From: an uncultured beta proteobacterium
GTDB taxonomy: Bacteria > Pseudomonadota > Gammaproteobacteria > Burkholderiales > Burkholderiaceae
Assembly (NCBI GenBank): GCA_903944255.1
Contig: CAJARE010000043.1
Location: 1-6,410, forward strand
Direction of reading: 5' to 3'
Length of the DNA stretch: 6,410 bases
In this document: piece by piece, positions 1 through 5,997 of the stretch
Numbering within the stretch: position 1 is the stretch's first letter
Layout of the letters: each line of letters starts with the position of its first letter
Notes under the pieces: model-generated
The model's input: the letters and a program-made list of their open reading frames with translations, nothing else
Told to the model about the DNA's origin: nothing
Database searches by the model: none
Made by a program: the position numbers and the translations under genes

Positions 1-705
1 ACCTGCGTGAGCAAGTTCAATCCGCTTAGCATCTGTAGTTAAGGCATTTGCCAAAGACATAATCTTTGGTGCAAAAGTTGCAGAGAACATTAAGGTTTGT
101 TTACGACCTGCACAGCGTTTATCAATAGCCTCGAGATCATCTGCAAATCCCATGTCGAGCATGCGATCAGCTTCGTCGATAACGAGTTGTTTGACATCAT
201 CTAGACGAATTGCTTTGCTGTCACACAGATCGAGTAAACGGCCTGGAGTTGCAACAACTAACAAAGCGCCTTTTAGGGCTTGGATTTGCTTGCCATAAGG
301 CATGCCACCCATAACGGTTGCAATGCGAATACCTTTCATGCCACGAACTAAGTTCACTGCATCTGCGGCAACCTGTTGAGCCAATTCACGAGTAGGACAG
401 AGCACTAACACTTTAGGTTGTGCGCGGCCTGGTACAGGTGAGTTGTTAGGGTTGTCGTCGATGAGTTGATTAATTAAAGGCAATAAAAAGGCTGCAGTTT
501 TACCGCTACCGGTTTGGCTGCTGACCAATAAGTCACCACCTGCTAAAGCAGCAGGAATAACCTGTGATTGAACAGGAGTGGCTTGGGTAAAACCCAGTTC
601 AGCAACGTTTTTAAGAAGTGGCGCCGCAAGGGCGAAAGACTGGAAAGTACTTCCAGCGTGCTTTGAGTCTTGCGACTCGTTTTTAGTTTCTTTAGAAAAA
701 GTCAT
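1..705 (-). CDS. DEAD-box ATP-dependent RNA helicase, N-terminal part (runs off window start)
   Basis: Superfamily 2 RNA helicase that uses ATP to unwind or remodel RNA, typically in ribosome assembly, mRNA decay or cold adaptation. The window holds exactly 235 codons, covering RecA domain 1; domain 2 and the C-terminal tail lie outside. Visible motifs in order: Q motif GFTQATPVQ (38-46), motif I SSQTGSGKT (62-70), Ia PTRELAQQ (104-111), GG (133-134), Ib TPGR (153-156), motif II DEAD (177-180) and motif III SAT (208-210). A polar, probably disordered N-terminus of about 20 residues precedes the core. The chosen start is ATG at 705-703. An in-frame ATG at 717-715 would add four residues, and the nearest SD-like run, AAGGGG at 723-718, is 12 nt from the 705 start. 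RhlE and SrmB types cannot be separated from this half alone, so no symbol is given. Confidence 0.93.
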   Translation of the reverse strand, partial: MTFSKETKNESQDSKHAGSTFQSFALAAPLLKNVAELGFTQATPVQSQVIPAALAGGDLLVSSQTGSGKTAAFLLPLINQLIDDNPNNSPVPGRAQPKVLVLCPTRELAQQVAADAVNLVRGMKGIRIATVMGGMPYGKQIQALKGALLVVATPGRLLDLCDSKAIRLDDVKQLVIDEADRMLDMGFADDLEAIDKRCAGRKQTLMFSATFAPKIMSLANALTTDAKRIELAHAG

Positions 706-714
706 GCTATTACA

Positions 715-791
715 CATCCCCTTAAAGGGATGTCTCCGTATGTTGCACCCATGTTTTTTAAAGGGTGCGATGGTCAAAGGCATCGACCATC
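715..791 (-). promoter_or_regulatory. Three-hairpin 5' leader of the DEAD-box helicase
   Basis: On the minus (transcript) strand three stem-loops follow one another just before the helicase start. Hairpin A spans 791-769, with 7-bp arms GATGGTC/GACCATC and a 9-nt loop. Hairpin B spans 770-743, with 6-bp arms GCACCC/GGGTGC, extendable to 8 pairs with one wobble, and a 12-nt loop. Hairpin C spans 732-715, with 6-bp arms CATCCC/GGGATG and a 6-nt loop. A and B share the bases at 769-770, so their outermost pairs are mutually exclusive. C contains the SD-like AAGGGG (723-718) in its loop and 3' arm. This could control translation or autoregulate the helicase. The arms are seen in the sequence; the function is inferred. 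Confidence 0.5.
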
Positions 792-951
792 AGACAGGCG
801 GCAGCGCGTTTTTTATGAACTTCCGTGTTTACGACTTCTAAACGATACGCTGAAATATAGCTGGGGGGCGATGAAACAAATTGCTTAAAAAAGCCTCCCA
901 TTATGACAGCTTAGGGATGTGATTACAAGGGTTTTCCCCAATTAATTGTCA
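792..951. other. Non-coding gap between ALDH and helicase leader; no clear promoter or terminator
   Basis: The 160 bp between the ALDH stop and the helicase leader hairpins must contain the ALDH 3' end and probably the helicase promoter. On the minus strand a TATATT at 858-853 resembles a -10 box, and TTGTTT upstream resembles a -35, but the spacing is only 14 bp. GGGAGGC followed by six T near 899-887 has the T-run of an intrinsic terminator but lacks a convincing GC stem. A 10-bp palindrome CAATTAATTG lies close to the ALDH stop. None of these is strong enough to call. Confidence 0.3.
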
Positions 952-2349
952 TTACTTCAGAAAGCGCAATAAACGTTCAACAGTTTTTCCATATGGCGGA
1001 CGTGCTAGCTTGCTGCCTTTCCAGAGGCTTAAACCTAAAAAACCTTTTACTTGTAAAACCGATTTGCGATGACTAAAGAGATCAAATCCTGCTTTGCCAT
1101 GATAAGCGCCCATACCGCTTGTAGCAGTGCCGCCAAAAGGCAATGACTCTACTGTGATGTGTAACAAAGTTTCATTAATCGTTACTCCGCCTGATCTTGT
1201 TTCGCTTAAGACTTTTTGCATTTTCTTTTTATCTTTACCAAACCAATAGAGTGCAAGAGGATGAGCATGCTGATTGATATATTCAATTGCAGCCTGAGTA
1301 TTGGCGATCGTCACAATCGGCAAAATAGGTCCGAAAATTTCTTCATGCAGGACGCGGGCCTCTGCTGGGATATCAATGAGTGCTACTGGCTCAAATCTTC
1401 TAGCGCCAGCAGAAGGGGTTTTCAGTAAAGAAATTGCTTTTGCACCGCGATCAAGGGCATCAGCAACCAAGTGCTGCCAATGTTGCAGTTGTGGGTCATC
1501 AATTGGCCCTGTCAATTCGTCAGGATTGGAAAATTGTTCTTGTGCTGCGGCTTGTAGTTCTTGGATAAACGCATCTTGCTTGGATGGTTCAATCAGAACG
1601 TAATCTGGCGCTATACAGGTTTGTCCACTATTGAGTAATTTGCCATAAATAATGCTTGCAGCTGCATCTTTTAGGTTGGCTGTAGTGTCTACTATTGCAG
1701 GAGATTTACCGCCAAGCTCAAGGGTGATGGGCGTTAGATGTTCAGCGGCTGAACGCATCACCTTTTTACCAATACTTTCATTACCAGTAAAAAAGAGGTA
1801 ATCAAAAGGCAGTGCTGCAAATTGTTCGGCTACTTCTGCGCCGCCAGTAGTAATGCAAAATTCTGTAGGGTGAAAATATTCCTGAATCAGATTAGACAAA
1901 AATCCCGAGGTGCGTAAACAACGTTCTGAGGGTTTAAGCCATACGCGATTACCAGCAGCAAAGGCGGCAATCGCTGGAACGAGTGCTAACTGCACCGGAT
2001 AATTCCATGGACTCATAATTCCGACTACGCCAAGTGCTTGGTTTTGAATCCATGCTTCTGAGGATCCAAGAGTGATGGGCGTATCCACTTGCTCTGGGCG
2101 CATCCATTCTTTGAGATGCTGACGAGTAAATTGACAGGCTTGGTAGATCATCTGAAATTCAGCTAGGCGGGTTTCAATCGGATGACGCACACCAAAATCA
2201 GCAGAAACCACTCTACAAATTTTGTCTTCATTGGCCTGAATCATTTTTTCAATTCGGGCAATCCGTTCAAGCCGAGTATCTAAGGATGGATTAGGTTCTG
2301 CGGCGAAGGCAGCTTTGATTTCGTCTAGTTGGAGAGAGAAGCGATTCAT
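952..2349 (-). CDS. calB: Coniferyl aldehyde dehydrogenase-type NAD(P)+ aldehyde dehydrogenase
   Basis: This 465-aa soluble protein has full family length and oxidises an aldehyde to its acid with NAD(P)+. Motifs: SPWNYP (113-118) with the oxyanion Asn115, Lys139 in KPSE for cofactor binding, FTGN (187-190), general base Glu211 in ELGGKSP (211-217), nucleophile Cys245 in NSGQTC (240-245), EEIFGP (336-341) and PFGG (404-407). The C-terminal run SGMGAYHGKAGF then FSHRKSV (411-431) is typical of the coniferyl aldehyde dehydrogenase/class 3 ALDH branch. This is the basis for the symbol; the true substrate could be another aromatic or long-chain aldehyde. No lignin or ferulate genes sit beside it, so the physiological role is open. 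No Shine-Dalgarno is evident before the ATG at 2349-2347, and no better in-frame start exists upstream. Confidence 0.88.
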   Translation of the reverse strand: MNRFSLQLDEIKAAFAAEPNPSLDTRLERIARIEKMIQANEDKICRVVSADFGVRHPIETRLAEFQMIYQACQFTRQHLKEWMRPEQVDTPITLGSSEAWIQNQALGVVGIMSPWNYPVQLALVPAIAAFAAGNRVWLKPSERCLRTSGFLSNLIQEYFHPTEFCITTGGAEVAEQFAALPFDYLFFTGNESIGKKVMRSAAEHLTPITLELGGKSPAIVDTTANLKDAAASIIYGKLLNSGQTCIAPDYVLIEPSKQDAFIQELQAAAQEQFSNPDELTGPIDDPQLQHWQHLVADALDRGAKAISLLKTPSAGARRFEPVALIDIPAEARVLHEEIFGPILPIVTIANTQAAIEYINQHAHPLALYWFGKDKKKMQKVLSETRSGGVTINETLLHITVESLPFGGTATSGMGAYHGKAGFDLFSHRKSVLQVKGFLGLSLWKGSKLARPPYGKTVERLLRFLK

Positions 2350-2399
2350 AAGGGGTTTAATAGTTGGCAGATTTTGGAATAAGGCATTAGGATAAAGCC
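2350..2399. promoter_or_regulatory. 50-bp divergent intergenic region (ALDH / msrA)
   Basis: This is the whole spacer between the two start codons, so it must hold at least part of the promoters for both directions. AGGA at 2390-2393 is a plausible Shine-Dalgarno for msrA, about 6 nt before its ATG. The ALDH side has no SD-like purine run. No convincing -35/-10 pair was found on either strand. Confidence 0.4.
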
Positions 2400-2972
2400 A
2401 TGAATGAAAACATAAATAAAACCCCAGAGAATTTAGAGCGTGCCACCCTAGGTGGCGGGTGCTTTTGGTGTCTTGAAGCTGTTTATCAGCAAATTCAGGG
2501 AGTTCACTCAGTTGTCTCTGGCTATGCCGGGGGCGCTCGTCCTAACCCTAGTTATGAAGAGATTTGTACTGGAGCAACTGGCCATGCTGAAATTGTCGAT
2601 ATCTTATTTGATCCCAAGATCGTTTCTTTTCGGGATCTGCTAGAGATTTTCTTTGTGATTCATGATCCTACGACTTTGAACTATCAAGGCAATGATCGTG
2701 GCACTCAATATCGTTCAGTCATCTTTACTCATAGTGATACGCAAATCCAGATAGCTCATGAGGTGGTAAAGGAGCTTGAGGATTCCAAAATTTATTCTGC
2801 GCCAGTAGTAACGCAGATTGATGCGGCCCCTACTATTTATCCAGCAGAAGAGTATCACCAGAATTATTTCCAGCAGCATCCCAATCAAGGCTACTGTATG
2901 GCTGTCGTAGCACCTAAACTCGCAAAATTTAGGGCCAAATTTAAAGCACTGATTGCGCCTCGTTATGCCTAG
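2400..2972 (+). CDS. msrA: Peptide-methionine (S)-S-oxide reductase
   Basis: MsrA reduces the S-epimer of methionine sulfoxide in proteins and free methionine back to methionine, using thioredoxin as reductant; it repairs oxidative damage in the cytoplasm. The 190-aa protein has the signature GCFWC (20-24) with nucleophilic Cys21. It also has the GYAGG segment (41-45), GHAE (61-64) with a conserved acidic residue, and EYHQNYF (151-157). GYC (164-166) supplies Cys166 as probable resolving cysteine. There is no signal peptide and no fused MsrB domain, so this is the plain single-domain cytosolic form. The ATG at 2400 is preceded by AGGA at suitable spacing. Its stop codon overlaps the pdxH stop on the opposite strand by 4 bp. 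Confidence 0.96.
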   Translation: MNENINKTPENLERATLGGGCFWCLEAVYQQIQGVHSVVSGYAGGARPNPSYEEICTGATGHAEIVDILFDPKIVSFRDLLEIFFVIHDPTTLNYQGNDRGTQYRSVIFTHSDTQIQIAHEVVKELEDSKIYSAPVVTQIDAAPTIYPAEEYHQNYFQQHPNQGYCMAVVAPKLAKFRAKFKALIAPRYA

Positions 2973-3604
2973 GGCGCTAAGCGCTTGATCTTCCAGTTTG
3001 CCGCATCAAGCTGGTAATGAATGCGGTCATGAAGTCTGGAGGGTCGACCCTGCCAGAACTCAATTTCCGTAGGCTTCAGGCAATACCCACCCCAATGTGC
3101 GGGGCGCGGTGGCGCGTCACCAAATTCTGCCTGGTAACGTTTTTCAGCTTCCTCTAAAAATTCGCGACTAGGAATAGCAGAGCTTTGAGGGGAGGCCCAA
3201 GCTCCTATCCTGGAGGCAGCAGGACGGGAATGAAAATATTCATCGCTTTCAGCCGCGCTAACCCGCTCCACGAGACCTTTAATACGTACTTGGCGCTCGA
3301 GTTCATGCCAGTGAAACAGGAGGGCAGCTTGGGGACGAATTGCTAACTCACGCCCTTTTTGACTCTCGTAATTGGTAAAGAAGGTGAAACCGTTCTGATC
3401 AGCACCTTTTAGTAAGACAATACGTGCTGATGGATTACCTGCTTGGTCCGCAGTCGCTAAGGTCATGGAATTGGGTTCAGGGCACTGTGCTTTCACAGCT
3501 TGGTCAAACCAGAGCTGAAAGAGCGGCAGTGGATCATGAGGAACCTCAGTTTCCGAAAGCTGACCAAAGGTATAGTTTTTGCGAAGTTGTGCAATGGAGT
3601 CCAT
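2969..3604 (-). CDS. pdxH: Pyridoxamine/pyridoxine 5'-phosphate oxidase
   Basis: An FMN-dependent homodimeric enzyme that oxidises PNP or PMP to pyridoxal 5'-phosphate with O2, the last step of DXP-dependent vitamin B6 synthesis and salvage. From the ATG at 3604-3602 the protein is 211 aa, close to the family's usual length. Motifs, numbered from this start: LRKNY (7-11), RIVLLKG (61-67), FFTNYESQKGREL (75-87), HWHELERQVRIKG (98-110), YFHSRPAASRIGAWASPQSS (123-142), FWQGRPSRLHDR (183-194) and the terminal W-x-I-x-RLAP. An in-frame TTG at 3640-3638 would add 12 residues. I prefer the ATG because the family's N-terminus begins shortly before LRK, because the TTG start would overlap tcdA by 14 bp, and because a promoter-like sequence lies between the two starts. 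Neither start has a clear Shine-Dalgarno. Confidence 0.94.
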   Translation of the reverse strand: MDSIAQLRKNYTFGQLSETEVPHDPLPLFQLWFDQAVKAQCPEPNSMTLATADQAGNPSARIVLLKGADQNGFTFFTNYESQKGRELAIRPQAALLFHWHELERQVRIKGLVERVSAAESDEYFHSRPAASRIGAWASPQSSAIPSREFLEEAEKRYQAEFGDAPPRPAHWGGYCLKPTEIEFWQGRPSRLHDRIHYQLDAANWKIKRLAP

Positions 3605-3610
3605 TTGTTC

Positions 3611-3640
3611 AGTATAAAGAGAAGCTATGGCAGAAGACAA
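3611..3640 (-). promoter_or_regulatory. Candidate sigma70 promoter for pdxH, placing +1 at its ATG
   Basis: On the minus strand TTGTCT (3640-3635) and TATACT (3616-3611) are separated by 18 bp, matching the -35 and -10 consensus at 4/6 and 5/6 positions. Six bases separate the -10 from the ATG at 3604, so transcription would start at or next to the A of the start codon. That would agree with the lack of a Shine-Dalgarno. This is inference from sequence; a similar TATACT also occurs at 3656-3651 without a matching -35. Confidence 0.4.
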
Positions 3641-4379
3641 GGTTGAAGACAGTATAGAAAGTCGGCGTTTCGGAGGCGTTTCGAGGCTCTATGGGCCAGA
3701 ACTACGTGCGCACTTTCAGCACGCTACTGTAGTGGTTGCTGGCTTAGGTGGAGTAGGGTCATGGGCAGCGGAAGCTTTAGCTCGGACAGGCATTGGGCAT
3801 TTGGTTTTGGTTGACTTTGATCATATTGCTGAGAGCAATACCAATCGCCAATTACATGCCTTAGAGGGTCAGTATGGCAAAGCAAAGGTTCAAGCCATGG
3901 GCGAACGAATGATGCAAATTAATCCAGAAATTCAATTAACGATCTGCGATGAATTTTTAGAGCCGGGCAAGATTGACGCAGTAGTTCCTGAAAATGCATT
4001 GGTTTTAGATGCCACCGATTCAGTGCAGACAAAAATTGCATTAGTAATTTGGGCCACTCAACATAATCGTTCTTTAGTAATGTGCGGTGCTGCTGGAGGT
4101 AAGACCGATCCTACCTCTGTCCGTTGTGATGATCTCTCGCGAACTGAGCAAGACGCTTTATTAGCAAAGGTTCGTCAAGGACTCAGACAAGATCATGGTT
4201 TCTCCAGAAATCTGAAAAAGAAAATAGGGGTACGTGCGATTTACTCGCATGAACCAAGGGCCGGGGCTTCTAGCGGAGGATTAGCTTGTTCTGGCTATGG
4301 CTCTACTGTGATGGTTACTGCAGCATGTGGCTTTGCGGCTGCGGCTGAGATTTTAAATCTGATCGCTATTCAGTCTTAA
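3627..4379 (+). CDS. tcdA: tRNA threonylcarbamoyladenosine dehydratase (TcdA/CsdL), ThiF/E1-like
   Basis: ATP-dependent enzyme that cyclises t6A at position 37 of ANN-decoding tRNAs to ct6A by adenylating and dehydrating the threonylcarbamoyl carboxylate. The 250-aa protein opens with RFGGVSRLYG (14-23), the hallmark separating TcdA from MoeB and ThiF. The Rossmann ATP-binding loop GLGGVGSW (39-46) follows, then acidic VDFD (62-65), NTNRQ (71-75) with the conserved Arg, GKAKV (84-88), DATDSVQTK (128-136) and GAAGGKTDP (154-162). The C-terminal GSTVMVTAACGFAAA stretch (225-239) is hydrophobic, as in membrane-associated relatives. No MoeB-type paired CxxC zinc ligands are seen. A purine-rich AAAGAGAAG lies just before the ATG and supports this start. 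It diverges from pdxH with 22 bp between the two ATGs. Confidence 0.93.
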   Translation: MAEDKVEDSIESRRFGGVSRLYGPELRAHFQHATVVVAGLGGVGSWAAEALARTGIGHLVLVDFDHIAESNTNRQLHALEGQYGKAKVQAMGERMMQINPEIQLTICDEFLEPGKIDAVVPENALVLDATDSVQTKIALVIWATQHNRSLVMCGAAGGKTDPTSVRCDDLSRTEQDALLAKVRQGLRQDHGFSRNLKKKIGVRAIYSHEPRAGASSGGLACSGYGSTVMVTAACGFAAAAEILNLIAIQS

Positions 4380-4380
4380 A

Positions 4381-4404
4381 TCCTTAAGGGGAATCCCTGT
4401 AGGA
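4381..4404 (+). terminator. Weak hairpin after tcdA, possible terminator
   Basis: Directly after the tcdA stop codon, outer arms TCCT/AGGA (4381-4384 and 4401-4404) enclose inner arms GGG/CCC (4388-4390 and 4395-4397), with a 3x3 internal loop and a GAAT loop. A T-rich but interrupted stretch follows at 4411-4420. The stem is short and lacks an adjacent T-run, so this is only a tentative tcdA terminator. Confidence 0.22.
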
Positions 4405-4439
4405 AATTACTTATTCTTTTGCAGTCAATGACAAAATAT

Positions 4440-4461
4440 TTCACAACTGGGCCTTTGTGAA
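4440..4461. repeat. Perfect 7-bp inverted repeat TTCACAA-N8-TTGTGAA, operator-like
   Basis: The arms at 4440-4446 and 4455-4461 are exact complements separated by CTGGGCCT. The dyad sits about 140 bp before the permease start, upstream of the candidate promoter, a common place for an activator or repressor site. The half-sites are those of CRP in reversed order, so it is not a standard CRP box. A terminator role is less likely because no T-run follows directly. Confidence 0.35.
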
Positions 4462-4478
4462 TAAGGAAAATTCTTTTT

Positions 4479-4535
4479 CTAGTGCTTATTTTTGTTTAAT
4501 TAATCACTTTAGATATTTTTAAGCTCTAGTACTTA
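4479..4535. repeat. CTAGTRCTTA repeats flanking an AT-rich core
   Basis: CTAGTGCTTA at 4479-4488 recurs as CTAGTACTTA at 4526-4535 (direct, one mismatch). It also pairs as an inverted copy with TAAGCTCTAG at 4520-4529 (one mismatch). The region between is very AT-rich, includes the palindrome TTAATTAA (4496-4503) and overlaps the candidate promoter. It could be an operator for a regulator of the downstream operon, for example an Lrp/AsnC-type protein; that assignment is speculation. Confidence 0.35.
4492..4519 (+). promoter_or_regulatory. Candidate sigma70 promoter of the permease-ald operon
   Basis: TTGTTT (4492-4497) and TATTTT (4514-4519) are spaced 16 bp apart in the most AT-rich part of the gap. 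The match is moderate and other A/T hexamers nearby could serve. A start near 4526 would give a leader of about 77 nt before the TTG start codon. Confidence 0.3.
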
Positions 4536-4541
4536 CGCAAA

Positions 4542-4597
4542 CTCCTCCCTAGACTTTGCTTCGTTGGTAAATCGCCAATGACAAATCGAAAGGAGGT
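4542..4597 (+). promoter_or_regulatory. Structured leader and strong Shine-Dalgarno before the permease
   Basis: AAGGAGGT at 4590-4597 is an almost perfect Shine-Dalgarno, 5 nt before the TTG at 4603, and fixes that start. Upstream, CTCCTCC (4542-4548) can pair over 5 bp with the SD core GGAGG or AGGAG. Between them a hairpin with 7-bp arms TCGTTGG/CCAATGA (4561-4567 and 4575-4581, one G-U) brings the two closer. This would allow partial masking of the ribosome-binding site; the function is inferred. Confidence 0.4.
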
Positions 4598-4602
4598 CTC
4601 TT

Positions 4603-5985
4603 TTGCAGACTGAACATACCGGCTTAAAACGCCATCTCAAAGTACGACACATTCGTTTGATGGCTTTAGGCTCAACGATTGGTGTCGGCTTATTCTTAGG
4701 ATCAGCAAGTGCCATCAAGATTGCAGGACCCTCGATTCTTTTAGGGTATTTGTTAGCAGGAATGGTTGCCTTCATTGTTCTTCGCGTCTTGGGCGAAATG
4801 GCGGTGCACGAGCCTGTAGCTGGTTCATTTGCAGCGTATGCCAATAATTATGTTGGACCGCTGGCCGGTTATATGGTCGGATGGGGTTATTGGACCTACT
4901 GGATTGTGGTGGGCATCGCCGAGGTGACTGCTGTGGGAATTTATATGGGTATTTGGTTCCCAGAAACTCCTCAATGGATTTGGGCGCTCTCATCCATTGT
5001 TCTGATGGGCCTGATTAATCTCATAGCGGTCAAAGTTTTTGGCGAATTTGAGTTTTGGTTTGCCTTAATCAAGGTAGTGGCGATTGTCGCCATGATTGCT
5101 TTGGGTGGTTCTGTCATCCTCTTTGGCTTTACTAACGATTGGCAACCAATTGGTTTAAGTAATTTGTGGCAGCACGGAGGGTTTTTTCCCAATGGCTTCA
5201 GCGGCATGTTGCTTTCATTACAAATGGTCCTATTTGCTTACGTTGGTATTGAGATGATTGGCCTATCAGCCGGCGAGGCGGAAAACCCACGTAAAACTAT
5301 TCCAATGGCTATCGATTCTTTAGCTTGGCGTATCTTGATTTTTTATATGGGTGCCATTCTGGTGATTCTGGCTATCTTTCCATGGAATGAAGTGGGACAG
5401 CAGGGCAGTCCTTTTGTGGTGATGTTTGAGCGCATTGGTTTGCGAGAAGCTGCAGGACTCATTAATTTTGTCGTTATTACAGCCGCATTGTCATCTTGCA
5501 ATGCTGGCATCTTTAGTGGTGGTAGGTTGCTTTATGCACTTTCGGTAAATGGTTATGCCCCAGCATCCTTTGCAAAGCTATCCAAGTATGCTGTGCCCCA
5601 CCGCGCGGTAATAGGGACAGTTGCAGTCTCAATGACCGGTGTTGTGCTCAATTACTTTGTGCCTGATAAAGCCTTTCAATACATCATGGCTGCGGTGACT
5701 TTTGTTGGATTGATGGTTTGGATAGCAATCCTATATACACAAATGAAATTTCGATGCTCATTAACCAAGGCTCAAATAGCAGAGCTTAGCTATCGGACGC
5801 CTTGGTGGCCCTATTCTTCATGGTTTGCTCTGGCATTTATTGTTTTAGTAGTCGTATTAATGGGCTTTCATGAGGATGCGCGGATAGCTTTGGTATTAGG
5901 TCCGTGTTTATTGGGCATTTATCTAGCAATGTTTTACATCGTGGGACTACACGGGAAAACAAAAAACAATCATGAATTTAAATAA
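4603..5985 (+). CDS. Amino-acid permease, APC superfamily (ProY/AAT-like), probably for alanine or a related amino acid
   Basis: This 460-aa inner-membrane protein has about 12 hydrophobic segments, roughly at 18-38, 44-64, 85-115, 127-145, 152-175, 199-222, 242-262, 285-303, 335-353, 358-380, 404-421 and 426-448. Family motifs are RHIRLMALGSTIGVGLFLGS (15-34) with the TM1 glycine-rich unwound helix, LGEMAVHEPVAGSF (63-76), VKVFGEFEFWF (143-153) and FAYVGIEMIGLSAGEAENPR (211-230). As recalled, these closely resemble E. coli ProY and the AAT family of proton symporters (AroP, CycA, GabP). Substrate cannot be read from sequence. Because ald follows after 12 bp, alanine is the best contextual guess, with proline or glycine/D-alanine as alternatives. 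The start is TTG, justified by the strong SD 5 nt upstream; the next Met is residue 20, inside TM1. Confidence 0.92.
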   Translation: MQTEHTGLKRHLKVRHIRLMALGSTIGVGLFLGSASAIKIAGPSILLGYLLAGMVAFIVLRVLGEMAVHEPVAGSFAAYANNYVGPLAGYMVGWGYWTYWIVVGIAEVTAVGIYMGIWFPETPQWIWALSSIVLMGLINLIAVKVFGEFEFWFALIKVVAIVAMIALGGSVILFGFTNDWQPIGLSNLWQHGGFFPNGFSGMLLSLQMVLFAYVGIEMIGLSAGEAENPRKTIPMAIDSLAWRILIFYMGAILVILAIFPWNEVGQQGSPFVVMFERIGLREAAGLINFVVITAALSSCNAGIFSGGRLLYALSVNGYAPASFAKLSKYAVPHRAVIGTVAVSMTGVVLNYFVPDKAFQYIMAAVTFVGLMVWIAILYTQMKFRCSLTKAQIAELSYRTPWWPYSSWFALAFIVLVVVLMGFHEDARIALVLGPCLLGIYLAMFYIVGLHGKTKNNHEFK

Positions 5986-5997
5986 TAGGAGATCAAT

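Noticed and set aside
578..888. Two short plus-strand reading frames over the helicase 5' end and leader
   Set aside because: They are antisense to the well-supported helicase and its hairpins, show no family resemblance and lack convincing ribosome-binding sites.
883..899. T-run after GGGAGGC on the minus strand as an ALDH terminator
   Set aside because: No stable GC-rich stem precedes the T-run; the possible arms are only 4 bp with long loops.
1216..1603. Plus-strand open frames inside the ALDH gene
   Set aside because: They lie opposite conserved ALDH motifs and have cysteine/serine-rich, low-complexity products typical of shadow frames.
3664..3683. Direct repeat GGCGTTTCG twice, 11 bp apart, in tcdA
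   Set aside because: It lies within codons for the conserved RFGGVSRL motif and is read in different frames, so it is probably a coincidence of codon choice.
3627..4379. MoeB or ThiF identity for the E1-like gene
   Set aside because: The N-terminal RFGGVSRLYG signature and the absence of paired CxxC zinc ligands fit TcdA; no ThiS/MoaD or thiamine/molybdopterin genes are nearby.
4533..5207. Minus-strand open frames opposite the permease
   Set aside because: Proline-rich shadow translations of a hydrophobic membrane protein gene; no start signals or recognisable domains.
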